From positions 186,001 to 250,000 of the forward strand of contig NZ_BMXV01000001.1 in the NCBI RefSeq assembly GCF_014651935.1: a stretch of 64,000 nt of DNA, written 5' to 3'. This DNA is from Marinobacter zhanjiangensis. GTDB lineage: Bacteria > Pseudomonadota > Gammaproteobacteria > Pseudomonadales > Oleiphilaceae. The notes under the pieces are model-generated. The model searched no databases and was not told where the DNA came from. It saw only the letters and a list, made by a program, of their open reading frames with translations. The position numbers were made by a program, and so were the translations under genes. Positions 33,893 through 42,423 of this stretch are shown here, piece after piece; positions within the stretch are counted from its first letter, which is position 1, and each line of letters starts with the position of its first letter.

Positions 33893-34672
33893 ATGTATGG
33901 AATCACTGAACTGAGCCGTTCACTGAAAGGTAGCCGGGCACTGGTGACCGGAGCCGCAAGCGGCATGGGGCGGGCGACCGCTGCCGTGTTTGCCAGCGAG
34001 GGAGCCCGGGGCGCGGTGACGGATTATGACGCTGACGGTGCCCGGTCTGTGGCGGAGGAACTCACCAACGCCGGCTATCAGGCCCAAGCCTGGCATCTGG
34101 ATGTGAGCGATCTGCAAGCAATTCGTAATGTCGTTGCAGAAGTGGAAAAGGCCTTCGGCGGCCTTGATGTCCTGATCAACAACGCCGGTATCTCGGGGTT
34201 TGCAGCCATTGACGATGACCAGTACGACACCGTCTGGGACCGCTGTCTGTCGGTTCTGCTGACTGCGCAGCAACAGATGATACGGGCTGCTTTGCCCGCG
34301 CTTCGACAGTCATCGCACCCACGTATAGTGAACATTGCCTCCACCGAAGCCCTTGGTGCCACCGCGCAGGACAGCGCCTATGCCGCCGCCAAGGCTGGCG
34401 TCAGCGGACTGACCCGTGCTCTGGCCGTGGAGCTCGGGCCCGAAGGCATCACCGTGAACTGCATCTGCCCGGGGCCTATCGATACCGCCATGACCGCGTT
34501 CATCGAGCCGGAGCATAAGCAGGTTTTCGCCAAACGACGCACAGCATTACGCCGCTATGGCTTACCGGAGGAAGTCGCCCACGTAACGGTCAGCCTTTGC
34601 CTGCCGGCATCTTCTTATCTCACGGGAACCGTCATTCCGGTGGATGGCGGGCTGATGGCCAGAAATGCCTGA
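33893..34672 (+). CDS. SDR family oxidoreductase
   Basis: A 259-residue short-chain dehydrogenase with VTGAASGMG at about 17-25, NNAG near 91-94, the Ser in NIASTEA and catalytic YAAAK, ending LTGTVIPVDGG. It starts 3 nt after the dehydrogenase stop and is the last gene of the operon begun at 30493. It probably oxidises an alcohol or 3-hydroxyacyl derivative in the same pathway. Confidence 0.92.
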   Translation: MYGITELSRSLKGSRALVTGAASGMGRATAAVFASEGARGAVTDYDADGARSVAEELTNAGYQAQAWHLDVSDLQAIRNVVAEVEKAFGGLDVLINNAGISGFAAIDDDQYDTVWDRCLSVLLTAQQQMIRAALPALRQSSHPRIVNIASTEALGATAQDSAYAAAKAGVSGLTRALAVELGPEGITVNCICPGPIDTAMTAFIEPEHKQVFAKRRTALRRYGLPEEVAHVTVSLCLPASSYLTGTVIPVDGGLMARNA

Positions 34673-34677
34673 AGCTG

Positions 34678-34710
34678 CTCCCGCCTTCCAGAGATTGTGG
34701 AGGCGGGATT
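34678..34710. terminator. Hairpin between convergent SDR genes
   Basis: TCCCGCCTTCC and GGAGGCGGGA pair with one bulge around AGAGATTGT. It lies between the stops of two convergent genes. No U-run is present, so termination would be weak. Confidence 0.5.
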
Positions 34711-34717
34711 CGCAGCA

Positions 34718-35455
34718 TCACGACAAGGTGAGACCGCCATCCACGATGAGGGTCTGGCCCCGCATGTAGGAGGCCAGCGGCGAAGCCAGGAATAGCGCCG
34801 GGCCTGCCATTTCCGAAGGCAGTCCCATACGGCCTACGGGTATTGCCGCCTCTGCCATTTCGCGGCGTTTGGGGTTGTCCGTAGTCACTTTGGTCATCTT
34901 GGTGGCCACGAAGCCTGGCGCAATGCCATTCACTGCAATACCCTCCGGCGCCCAGGCCTCGCCAAGTGTACGCACCAGGGCCACCGCACCAGCCTTGGAA
35001 GCGTTGTAGGCAGGATTGCCTTTGGTGGAATGGAAGGCCGCAGTGGAACTGACAATGATCAGCGACCCTTTGCTGGCGGCCAACTGGTCATGGAACTTCA
35101 TGGCGCAGGCCCGCAGGCTGTTGAGGTTCACATTGATGACATGATCCCAGCCGCCACGCTCAAACTCGCCCCGCTTGTAGACCACCACACCCTGACACAA
35201 AATCAGCACATCGAGCTTGTCGAAGGCGGGCTGAACACGTTCAATCGCATCCATATCGCCCACATCCACCTGCGCATAGTGCAGACCGCCAAGATCCGAA
35301 CCTTCAGCAGCGTCATAATCGTCCGCCGAGGCCCGGGTACCCCACACGTGCACCTTAGCACCCCGGGCACGAAAGGCCTGGGCGATACCGTTGCCGATGC
35401 CGCTGGAGCCACCTACTACCAGTACCGTCTTGCCGCTATAGTCCAGATCATTCAT
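34718..35455 (-). CDS. SDR family oxidoreductase (atypical CQG motif)
   Basis: A 245-residue short-chain dehydrogenase with VGGSSGIG near residues 15-22, catalytic YNASK and the terminal GQTLIVDGG. The usual NNAG structural motif reads LCQGVVVY. Start at 35455 (MNDLDYSG) follows CAGGAG; the in-frame extension upstream would cross the palindrome promoter. It is transcribed alone, divergent from the BtrH-like gene and sharing a single palindrome with it. Confidence 0.92.
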   Translation of the reverse strand: MNDLDYSGKTVLVVGGSSGIGNGIAQAFRARGAKVHVWGTRASADDYDAAEGSDLGGLHYAQVDVGDMDAIERVQPAFDKLDVLILCQGVVVYKRGEFERGGWDHVINVNLNSLRACAMKFHDQLAASKGSLIIVSSTAAFHSTKGNPAYNASKAGAVALVRTLGEAWAPEGIAVNGIAPGFVATKMTKVTTDNPKRREMAEAAIPVGRMGLPSEMAGPALFLASPLASYMRGQTLIVDGGLTLS

Positions 35456-35532
35456 TGTTTTTGTCTCCTGGTGTCGCCTGCTGATGTGCTGGTATTGTCC
35501 TTTGACACTACCCCCTGGCCCTTCACCGGGCA

Positions 35533-35548
35533 TCGTCGGATCGGACGA
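35533..35548. promoter_or_regulatory. Regulon palindrome, site 10 (bidirectional)
   Basis: TCGTCGGATCGGACGA has a -10-like hexamer exactly 22 nt away on both sides: TAGTGT on the minus strand (35505-35510) and TATGGT on the plus strand (35571-35576). One site seems to serve the divergent SDR and BtrH-like genes. Confidence 0.87.
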
Positions 35549-35707
35549 TGCCCGGCTTTGCTGGCCAGGCTATGGTGGCAGCGAAAAACAAAAAGAACCT
35601 GAGGAACCGAAAGTGCCCTATCACCGCCCTAGCGTCGCCAGCCGGATGACCCACTGCGGATCCCCGTGTCACCAGCACTTCTATCAGTGTTCGGGGAGGA
35701 AGCTGTC

Positions 35708-36778
35708 ATGAGCCGGGTCATTATCGAACCCTACCCCCACCAACTGGGCGGCCATTGCGGCTCAGGCGCCCTGCGGGATCTGCTGCACTGGGCTGGGCTC
35801 GGCTGGGACGGACTGTCCGGTGACCGGTTACCGGGTGAAGGCCTGGTGTTCGGCCTGGGGGGCGGCCTGTCTTTCATGTACACCCGGTATCCCGGCCTGA
35901 CACCCCCCATTTACCTGGTGGGCCGCAACGCCGATATGGAACTCGATTTCTGCCGGCGGCTGGACATCGACACCGACCGACAGCAGACCGATAACGCCTG
36001 GGATGCCTGGCACCGGGTCAAAGACGAAATCGACCATGGCCGTCCGGTGATGGTCTGGTGCGATATCGCTGAATTGCCCTACCTGCGGGTCAGGCTGTCC
36101 AACACCCGGCATGATGTTGTCATCATCGGCTACGATAACGACCGGAACACGGTATTCATCGTGGACAATGACCGGGAAGACACCCAGGAAGTGCCCATGG
36201 AGGCCTTCCGCCGGGCCCACGGTTCCAATGGTTTTCCGGGGCCGAACCGGTTTGCAACCTATCCGATGCGATTTCCGGCGCAGCTTCCCGACCTGCTGAC
36301 CAGTGCCCGGGCAGCAGCGGCCTCGGCCGCCCGTGTGCTGGGTGGTGAGGACGCCCTGCTGTTCGATGTGTCCAGCCTGCCGGAAGGCAGCCTCGTGACG
36401 TCTGGCGTAGAGGGCGTCAGGGCCTTCGCCGATGACATCATTACCTGGCCCTACCGTCTTGGCCCCGAAGAACTGTCCGCTGCGGTCAGAAGCCTGCCGG
36501 TCTTCATTGAAAAGGCGGGCACGGGCGGCGGTCTTTTCCGTCGACTGGAAGCCAGCTTCTGTCGTGATGTGGCGGAGGCCACTGGCGACCAAAGCTTTGC
36601 CGCCGCCACAGAAGCCTGTCAGCGCAGCGCTGATGCCTGGAGCGCTTTGGGTGAAATTGCCCGGGCAGAGGCCATGGATATAAACGCCGTCAGTGAAGCC
36701 GCCCAACAGCTACCGGCACTCGAACTGGCCATGCAACAAGCACTGGAGCAGGCCGGACAGGCCACTCCGGACTACTGA
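35708..36778 (+). CDS. BtrH-like N-terminal domain protein (DUF4872-type)
   Basis: A 356-residue protein. The N-terminal GGHCGSGALRDLL (Cys17), the FGLGGGLSFMYTRY region and TRHDVVIIGYDND match the BtrH N-terminal domain, a papain/C39-like fold that transfers acyl groups in butirosin biosynthesis. The C-terminal helical part resembles DUF4872. Cys17 and the His of TRHD are candidate catalytic residues. Start at 35708 follows GGGAGGA. The next gene is a PaaI-type thioesterase. A function in acyl transfer or thioester handling is possible; the substrate is unknown. It is unusual in a beta-oxidation setting. Confidence 0.85.
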   Translation: MSRVIIEPYPHQLGGHCGSGALRDLLHWAGLGWDGLSGDRLPGEGLVFGLGGGLSFMYTRYPGLTPPIYLVGRNADMELDFCRRLDIDTDRQQTDNAWDAWHRVKDEIDHGRPVMVWCDIAELPYLRVRLSNTRHDVVIIGYDNDRNTVFIVDNDREDTQEVPMEAFRRAHGSNGFPGPNRFATYPMRFPAQLPDLLTSARAAAASAARVLGGEDALLFDVSSLPEGSLVTSGVEGVRAFADDIITWPYRLGPEELSAAVRSLPVFIEKAGTGGGLFRRLEASFCRDVAEATGDQSFAAATEACQRSADAWSALGEIARAEAMDINAVSEAAQQLPALELAMQQALEQAGQATPDY

Positions 36779-36809
36779 ACCGATATAACAATGACCGAGG
36801 AAACGAGAG

Positions 36810-37238
36810 ATGGCGATCCAGGCTGATGCGTACGAGCTGCAGGCATTCATGAGCAGCGAATTTCCCCAGGCAACCATCACCGTCGAACAGGTAGATCAAC
36901 AGGGCGCCTGGGTTCGCCAGCCGGTGGACGAGACCCATCTGCGCCCAGGCGGTACGGTTTCCGGTCCCACCATGATGGCTACCGCCGACACCGCCGCCTA
37001 TGTGGTGGTGTTATCCCATATCGGCATCGTGCCACTGGCCGTCACCAGTAACCTGAACATCAACTTCCTGCGCAAGCCGGAGTCCGGCAAGGCGCTGTTG
37101 GCAAAGGGTACCTTGCTGCATCTGGGACGCCGCTCCGTGCTGACCGAAGTGAACATCTACTCAGAAGGGCATCTGGAAAAGCCGGTGGCCCATGCCGTGG
37201 TGACCTACGCCATTCCCTCTTCACACAAGAGCGGCTGA
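36810..37238 (+). CDS. PaaI-family hotdog thioesterase
   Basis: A 142-residue single-domain hotdog protein. LRPGGTVSGPTMMATADTAAY, with a likely active-site Asp in the hot-dog helix, and NLNINFLRKPESG are typical of PaaI-like acyl-CoA thioesterases. It is 31 nt downstream of the BtrH-like gene and likely co-transcribed. It hydrolyses short or aromatic acyl-CoA esters to free CoA. Confidence 0.9.
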   Translation: MAIQADAYELQAFMSSEFPQATITVEQVDQQGAWVRQPVDETHLRPGGTVSGPTMMATADTAAYVVVLSHIGIVPLAVTSNLNINFLRKPESGKALLAKGTLLHLGRRSVLTEVNIYSEGHLEKPVAHAVVTYAIPSSHKSG

Positions 37239-37254
37239 TACACCAGGCTCACCC

Positions 37255-38295
37255 TCAGCGCACCCAGCCCAGCGCCCGCTCGAACAGCGCTACGGTGCTG
37301 GCGTGTAGCTGATCCCCTGTGGCTTTCGGCGCTTTTCCGGCACAGGCACGGGCATGGGTGCCTTCCAGGATGATACCGAGCTTGTAGCAGGCCAGCACCG
37401 CATACCAGTCGATACCGGACGTATCCCGCTGCGTCCGGGTCCGGTAATGCGCCACCAGTTCATCCGCTGCGGGAAACCCTTCCCAGGGCTCTACCCGGAA
37501 CTCTTCGATAGTGTCCTCAGCCGGTGTTTCTCCGGGCCAAGTGGCCAGCAGCCAGCCCAGGTCCAGCAGCGGGTCGCCAATGGTAGTCAGCTCCCAGTCC
37601 ACAATGGCGGCCAGCTCACCGCTGTCATGGCGGTACATCACATTACCCAGGTGATAGTCACCGTGGATGATGCCCGGCTCGAACGACGGCGGCTGATTGC
37701 GTTCCAGCCAGTCGGCAACCGTCTCCACGCCAGGAATGGCCCGGGGGCCGGACCAGTGGGGGAAGTCAGCGTAGCTTTCCAGTTGATGACGCCAGCGGCT
37801 GACCTGGCGTTGCAGATAGTTCTCGGGCTTGCCAAACCCGGTCAGGCCCACTGCTTCGTAGTCCACCGCGCCCAGAGCCGTGATGCCTTCCACCAGCGAC
37901 AGACCCATGCGGTGCCGGATAGCTGAATCCGAAGCATGAAGTGCTGGCAGACCATTGACCGGAGCAAAGCCATCGACAGGCTCCATCAGATAGAAAGCAG
38001 CGCCCAGCACATTCTCGTCCGGACAACCGGCCACCAGCCGGGGATGAGGCACATCGGACTTTGCCAGGGCCTCCAGCATGCGCATTTCACGGCGCATGGT
38101 TTCATTGGAGTTGCTGCGAAGGTGAGGGGGCGGCCGGCGCAGAACCAGACCCCGGCCATTGTAGTCAAAGCGCAACAGCAGGTTCTGGGTGCCACCACCA
38201 AGCAGGTGAGCGCCGGTTATTTTACCCTCACCCAGCCCCTGATCCACCATCCATGCCTGCAGCCTGCCGGTATCGATATGGTCCTGCCAATGCAT
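37255..38295 (-). CDS. APH-fold phosphotransferase (ACAD10-like)
   Basis: A 346-residue kinase-fold protein with the catalytic loop HGDYHLGN and the metal-binding DWE (VDWELTTIGDPLLDLGW). It belongs to the acyl-CoA-dehydrogenase-associated group, like the one at 2482, but no DUF6285-like partner lies beside it. It is transcribed alone from palindrome site 11. It may phosphorylate a hydroxyacyl-CoA; a partner dehydrogenase could be the ACAD11-like protein at 32615 (inference). Confidence 0.9.
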   Translation of the reverse strand: MHWQDHIDTGRLQAWMVDQGLGEGKITGAHLLGGGTQNLLLRFDYNGRGLVLRRPPPHLRSNSNETMRREMRMLEALAKSDVPHPRLVAGCPDENVLGAAFYLMEPVDGFAPVNGLPALHASDSAIRHRMGLSLVEGITALGAVDYEAVGLTGFGKPENYLQRQVSRWRHQLESYADFPHWSGPRAIPGVETVADWLERNQPPSFEPGIIHGDYHLGNVMYRHDSGELAAIVDWELTTIGDPLLDLGWLLATWPGETPAEDTIEEFRVEPWEGFPAADELVAHYRTRTQRDTSGIDWYAVLACYKLGIILEGTHARACAGKAPKATGDQLHASTVALFERALGWVR

Positions 38296-38355
38296 AACTT
38301 CCCCGTTTTTTTATTGTGTTCAGACAAAAATAATCGACCTCAACCATCAAAAGAA

Positions 38356-38371
38356 TCGTCAGATTGGACGA
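38356..38371. promoter_or_regulatory. Regulon palindrome, site 11
   Basis: TCGTCAGATTGGACGA lies between the divergent kinase and nitronate-monooxygenase-like genes. TATTTT (38327-38332) begins 23 nt away toward the kinase. Toward the plus-strand gene no -10 is clear at this distance. Confidence 0.8.
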
Positions 38372-38467
38372 ATCGACCCGGTCATTAACATGGGAGGATG
38401 ATCCGATGCCGCAAACCGGCTCTCAGGCCCGTTTTCGCCTAAACGCACATTGAAGGAGATTTCTGCC

Positions 38468-39406
38468 ATGCCAATTCCCGCGTCGTTCGAAGGCCGGCTC
38501 AAGGTCCCGGCCATTGCCGCCCCCATGTTCCTCACCTCCGGCCCGGATCTGGTGGTGGAAGCCTGCCTGAATGGTGTCATAGGCACCTTTCCCGCTCTCA
38601 ACCAGCGATCCACGGAGGGTTTCGTTGAGTGGCTTGAAGAAATCGAAGGCCGTCTGGCCGGACAGGATGCCGCACCCTACGGCGTCAATCTGATAGTCCA
38701 CCGTTCCAACCCGCGACTGGAAGCGGACCTGGAGCAGGTGGTGAAACACAAGGTGCCACTGGTGATCACCTCACTGGGTGCCGTGCCGGAACTGGTCAAG
38801 GCGGTACATTCCTATGGCGGACTGGTGTTCCACGACGTAATCAACCGCCGCCATGCGGAAAAGGCCGCCGAGGCGGGCGTTGACGGCATCATTGCAGTTT
38901 CCGCCGGTGCCGGTGGCCATGCCGGCAACATGAGCCCCTTTGCACTGGTTCAGGAGATCCGCCAGGTGTTCGACGGCACGGTCATCCTCGCCGGTAGCAT
39001 CAGTACCGGCGCCCAGGTTGCAGCTGCCCGACTCATGGGTGCTGATCTCGCCTATCTTGGTACACGCTTCCTGGCCACGAAAGAGTCCATGGTGCAACCC
39101 GAATACAAGGCAATGGTGCGGGACACCCGGGTGGCCGACATCGTCTATACATCCAAGGTCTCCGGGGTAAACGCCAACTTTCTTCGCCCCAGTGTGGATG
39201 CTGCTGGCCTGGATCTCGACAGCACTGAGGCGCATGCCGGCCTGGATATGGAAAACGAGGCCAAGGCCTGGAAGAGCGTCTGGTCCGCCGGCCATGGTGT
39301 GGGCGCCATCGACGACGAGCCCTCGGCGGCAGAACTGTGCCAGCGACTTAGCTCGGAATATCGTGAGGCCATGCACAAGGCCTGCAATGACGAGTTCGGC
39401 CAATAA
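38468..39406 (+). CDS. Nitronate monooxygenase / 2-nitropropane dioxygenase-like flavoprotein
   Basis: A 312-residue FMN protein of the NPD TIM-barrel family: AAPMFLTSGPDLVVEA near the N-terminus, AGAGGHAGNMSPF around residue 150 and the phosphate-binding AGSISTGAQVAAARLMGADLAYLGTRF region. Start at 38468 follows AAGGAG. The family includes nitronate monooxygenases and enoyl reductases such as FabK; from sequence I cannot decide. In this setting an acyl-CoA reductase or a nitro-acid role are both possible. Confidence 0.88.
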   Translation: MPIPASFEGRLKVPAIAAPMFLTSGPDLVVEACLNGVIGTFPALNQRSTEGFVEWLEEIEGRLAGQDAAPYGVNLIVHRSNPRLEADLEQVVKHKVPLVITSLGAVPELVKAVHSYGGLVFHDVINRRHAEKAAEAGVDGIIAVSAGAGGHAGNMSPFALVQEIRQVFDGTVILAGSISTGAQVAAARLMGADLAYLGTRFLATKESMVQPEYKAMVRDTRVADIVYTSKVSGVNANFLRPSVDAAGLDLDSTEAHAGLDMENEAKAWKSVWSAGHGVGAIDDEPSAAELCQRLSSEYREAMHKACNDEFGQ

Positions 39407-39421
39407 GCCAGTTCCCTCCAG

Positions 39422-39448
39422 GAGCCCTCCGACACAGGAGTGGCTCCC
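39422..39448 (+). terminator. Hairpin after the NPD-like gene
   Basis: GGAGCC-CTCC-gacaca-GGAG-T-GGCTCC forms a 10-bp stem with one bulge, 16 nt after the stop codon. No U-run follows, so it is a weak terminator candidate. Confidence 0.45.
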
Positions 39449-39503
39449 TGCCCCGCCTCTTGCCTGACCCTCTCAGTCTGTTGCTGACGCAAAAATGAAC
39501 AAT

Positions 39504-39519
39504 TCGTCGGTTTCGACGA
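39504..39519 (+). promoter_or_regulatory. Regulon palindrome, site 12
   Basis: TCGTCGGTTTCGACGA precedes the ligase-dctP operon. TAGCTT (39543-39548) begins 23 nt after it; the start codon is at 39616. Confidence 0.85.
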
Positions 39520-39585
39520 TAGCTGACCTGTCAGTCGTGACCTAGCTTGATGCTTGCTGATCAACAAACAACCACGAACATCCGG

Positions 39586-39593
39586 AACAATAA
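39586..39593 (+). promoter_or_regulatory. AACAATAA leader motif
   Basis: AACAATAA lies in the A-rich leader (39561-39600) just upstream of the CGGAGA ribosome-binding region of the ligase gene. Confidence 0.4.
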
Positions 39594-39615
39594 GAACACA
39601 CGGAGAACCCATCGA

Positions 39616-41172
39616 ATGTATCTGACACAACCGCTTCATAAGGCCCTGATCGAGGCCCCGGAGAAGACGGCAACCGTTTGCAGCGGCCGCCGCCACAGTT
39701 ACCGGGAATTTGTTTCCCGGGTTGCACGGCTGGCAGCGGGCCTCAAGCAGCTGGGTCTGAATGAAGGCGACCGGGTGGCGATCCTGAGCCTGAACTCGGA
39801 TCGCTACGCCGAAGCCATCTATGCGACCTTCTGGGCAGGTGGCGTGATCAACCCGGTGAATATCCGCTGGAGTCCGGCGGAAATCATCTATTCCCTGGAT
39901 GACTGTGACAGTACCTTCCTGATCGTGGACGATACCTTCAGCCCCATGATCATCCCGCTAATGGAGGGTTCGAAATCCCTGCAGACGGTGATCTATGCCG
40001 GCGACGGGGAAGCACCCGCCAAAACCCACAATTTCGAGGACCTGGTCCGCGACAACGAGGAAATGGAAGATACCCTGCGCAGCAAGGACGACCTGGCGGC
40101 CGTTATGTACACCGGTGGTACCACCGGCAAGCCCAAGGGAGTGATGCTCAGCCACATGAACCTGTTCAGCAACGGACTGGGCTCACAGGCGGTAGCAAAC
40201 ATGCCGATACGCTCGGTTACGCTGCACGCGGCCCCTACCTTCCATGTTGCCGGCACCGGGCTGATTCTGCAGGCGGTGGCCCGTCACAGCACCAACGTCA
40301 TCATCCCCATGTTCGACCCCAAGGCCGTTCTGGAGGCCATCCAGAACGAAAAGGTGATCGAGACCTTCCTGGTGCCCACCATGCTGCGCATGGTGCTGGC
40401 GCATCCCGAGTTTGGCAGTTACGACCTCAGTGGCCTGCAACACATGATGTACGGCGCCTCACCAATGGACAGCACCCTGCTGAGCAAGGCGCGGCAGGCC
40501 ATGCCAAAGGCCGGCTTCCTGCAGGCCTATGGCATGACCGAACTGTCACCCACCGTCACCATTCTCACCAAGGACTGGCACACCGACGAAGGCTTTGAAA
40601 GCGGCAAGATGATGTCCGCCGGCCGCCCCCTTCCCATGGTGGAGATCCGCATTGTGGATGGCGAGGACAACACCGTACCCAATGGCACTCGGGGCGAGAT
40701 CGTGGCCCGGGGCCCTGTGGTGATGCAGGGTTACTGGAACAAGCCCGAGCAGACCGCCCAGGCACTGCGTAATGGCTGGATGCACACCGGCGACGCCGGC
40801 TACATGGACGATGACGGCTTCGTTTATGTGGTGGATCGAATCAAGGACATGATTGTTACCGGCGGCGAGAACGTCTATTCCGCAGAAGTGGAGGAAGCGG
40901 TACTCCAGATGCCCCAGGTCGCCCAGTGCGCAGTGATTGGGGTGCCGGACGAGGACTGGGGCGAGCGGGTTCACGCCACGGTGGTCGTGCAGGAAGGCGA
41001 GGACCTGAACCTGAACGACCTTATGACACACTGCAAGTCCCTGATTGCCAACTACAAGATTCCCCGCAGCCTGGAAGTCCGGGATGAGCTGCCCGTGTCC
41101 CCCGCGGGCAAACTGCTCAAGTATAAGCTGAGGGAAGAGCACTGGTCCGACCGGGACCGCAAGGTGAGCTGA
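39616..41172 (+). CDS. AMP-forming acyl-CoA ligase
   Basis: A 518-residue ligase. P-loop YTGGTTGKPKG, GMTELSP, hinge DRIKDMIVTGGENVYS, and C-terminal catalytic Lys in SPAGKLLKYKL are all present. It is the full-length paralogue of the fragment at 1-637. Start at 39616 (MYLTQ) is preferred over the in-frame start at 39547, which lies over the predicted -10 and transcript start. It is followed 38 nt later by a dctP gene, linking uptake and activation of one acid. Confidence 0.93.
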   Translation: MYLTQPLHKALIEAPEKTATVCSGRRHSYREFVSRVARLAAGLKQLGLNEGDRVAILSLNSDRYAEAIYATFWAGGVINPVNIRWSPAEIIYSLDDCDSTFLIVDDTFSPMIIPLMEGSKSLQTVIYAGDGEAPAKTHNFEDLVRDNEEMEDTLRSKDDLAAVMYTGGTTGKPKGVMLSHMNLFSNGLGSQAVANMPIRSVTLHAAPTFHVAGTGLILQAVARHSTNVIIPMFDPKAVLEAIQNEKVIETFLVPTMLRMVLAHPEFGSYDLSGLQHMMYGASPMDSTLLSKARQAMPKAGFLQAYGMTELSPTVTILTKDWHTDEGFESGKMMSAGRPLPMVEIRIVDGEDNTVPNGTRGEIVARGPVVMQGYWNKPEQTAQALRNGWMHTGDAGYMDDDGFVYVVDRIKDMIVTGGENVYSAEVEEAVLQMPQVAQCAVIGVPDEDWGERVHATVVVQEGEDLNLNDLMTHCKSLIANYKIPRSLEVRDELPVSPAGKLLKYKLREEHWSDRDRKVS

Positions 41173-41185
41173 ACAACGACACGAC

Positions 41186-41193
41186 AACAACAA
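41186..41193 (+). promoter_or_regulatory. AACAACAA leader motif
   Basis: AACAACAA lies in the short gap between the ligase stop and the dctP start at 41211, 6 nt upstream of the CAGGAG region. Confidence 0.5.
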
Positions 41194-41210
41194 ACAGACA
41201 GGAGTGCCCC

Positions 41211-42368
41211 ATGACTTACCTGAAAACCCCGCTTGCCGGCTTTGTCGCCGGCGCCACACTGGCCGGTATGCTGGTCGCAGGCAATGTGGACGCCAGGGAA
41301 CTGAGCTTTGCCTCCGGTGCCACGCCCAACTCCATCGGTTCCAAGAGCATTGAGGTATTTACCAATGCTCTGGAGGAGCGCAGCGATGGTGATCTGACCG
41401 TCAAACCTTACATGCAGTCACTGCTCAGTTTTATGGAGACCCCGCCTGGTCTGAGAGATGGCATGGCAGATTTCGGCGCGGTGCTGACGCCCTATTTCCA
41501 GAGCCAGTTTCCCAGCACCATCATGCTGACGGAACTGACCATGCTGCTGGAGCTGGACGACACCTCCGCCAGGGAAGCCACCTACGCCTTTGGTGGTGCC
41601 ATCTCCGAATATGTATTCAATAACTGTCCTGAATGTCTGGACGAATACACCAACAACAATCAGGTCTTCCTGGGGATTGGCGGCAGCACACCTTATACCC
41701 TGATCTGCAACAAGCCAGTGGTAACCATGGAGGATATCGAAGGCAAGCGGATCCGTATCGGCGGACCCCAGTGGGCCCGGTGGGCGGAAGCCATGAATGC
41801 CTCACCGGTCTCCATGGCGGTAAACGAAGTGTATGAAGGCCTGGGTCAGGGCGTGCTGGACTGTACCGCCCATAACCTGCCCGACCTGACCAACTTCAAT
41901 TTTATTGAAGTGACCAGTGACATCACCGTGGGCGTTCCCGGTGGCATCTTCGGAGGCATTGCCACTCATATGAACGCGAATGCCTGGCAAAGCCTGTCGC
42001 CGGAGAACCGGGAGGCGGTACTCTATGGCTCGGCCGCCATCATCGCCGAACTGGGTCGCCTGTACGTGAAGGAGCATGAAGAAAACCGGGTGCTGATCGA
42101 GGAGAAGGAAGACATCACCGTGCACGAGGCCGGCGATGAGCTCAAGGCGGCCACCCGCAGCTTCATCGAGAATGACATCGCTACCATTGCGGCCCGTTAT
42201 CAGGACAAACACGGCCTGGAACGCTCCGACGAGATGATCGCCGAGTTCCGTGAGCGGCTGAACCACTGGCTCGAACTGGTACAGGACGTGGAAACCGGTG
42301 AAGAGTTGCAACAACTCTACTGGGACAAAGTGTTCTCGAAGGTTGATGTAAATCAGTACGGTATGTAA
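41211..42368 (+). CDS. dctP: TRAP transporter substrate-binding protein, four-Cys subfamily
   Basis: A 385-residue periplasmic DctP with a signal peptide ending near DA-RELS (residue 29). It shares NCPECLDEY, ICNKPV, KRIRIGGPQWARW, LDCTAHN and the KVDVNQYGM tail with the proteins at 27364 and 44087. It has no permease beside it, but it follows a ligase gene in one operon. It probably feeds the lone dctQM pair at 17803-19662 (inference). Confidence 0.92.
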   Translation: MTYLKTPLAGFVAGATLAGMLVAGNVDARELSFASGATPNSIGSKSIEVFTNALEERSDGDLTVKPYMQSLLSFMETPPGLRDGMADFGAVLTPYFQSQFPSTIMLTELTMLLELDDTSAREATYAFGGAISEYVFNNCPECLDEYTNNNQVFLGIGGSTPYTLICNKPVVTMEDIEGKRIRIGGPQWARWAEAMNASPVSMAVNEVYEGLGQGVLDCTAHNLPDLTNFNFIEVTSDITVGVPGGIFGGIATHMNANAWQSLSPENREAVLYGSAAIIAELGRLYVKEHEENRVLIEEKEDITVHEAGDELKAATRSFIENDIATIAARYQDKHGLERSDEMIAEFRERLNHWLELVQDVETGEELQQLYWDKVFSKVDVNQYGM

Positions 42369-42384
42369 AGGAAAAGGAAAGCGT

Positions 42385-42419
42385 TTGCCGGGCCGAGGCA
42401 TTGAGCCCCGGTCCGGCAA
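42385..42419. terminator. Hairpin terminator between convergent dctP and ligase genes
   Basis: Two 14-nt arms (42385-42398 and 42406-42419) pair with one mismatch and one wobble around a 7-nt loop, followed by CATTTTA on the plus strand. It separates two convergent genes. Confidence 0.65.
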
Positions 42420-42423
42420 CATT

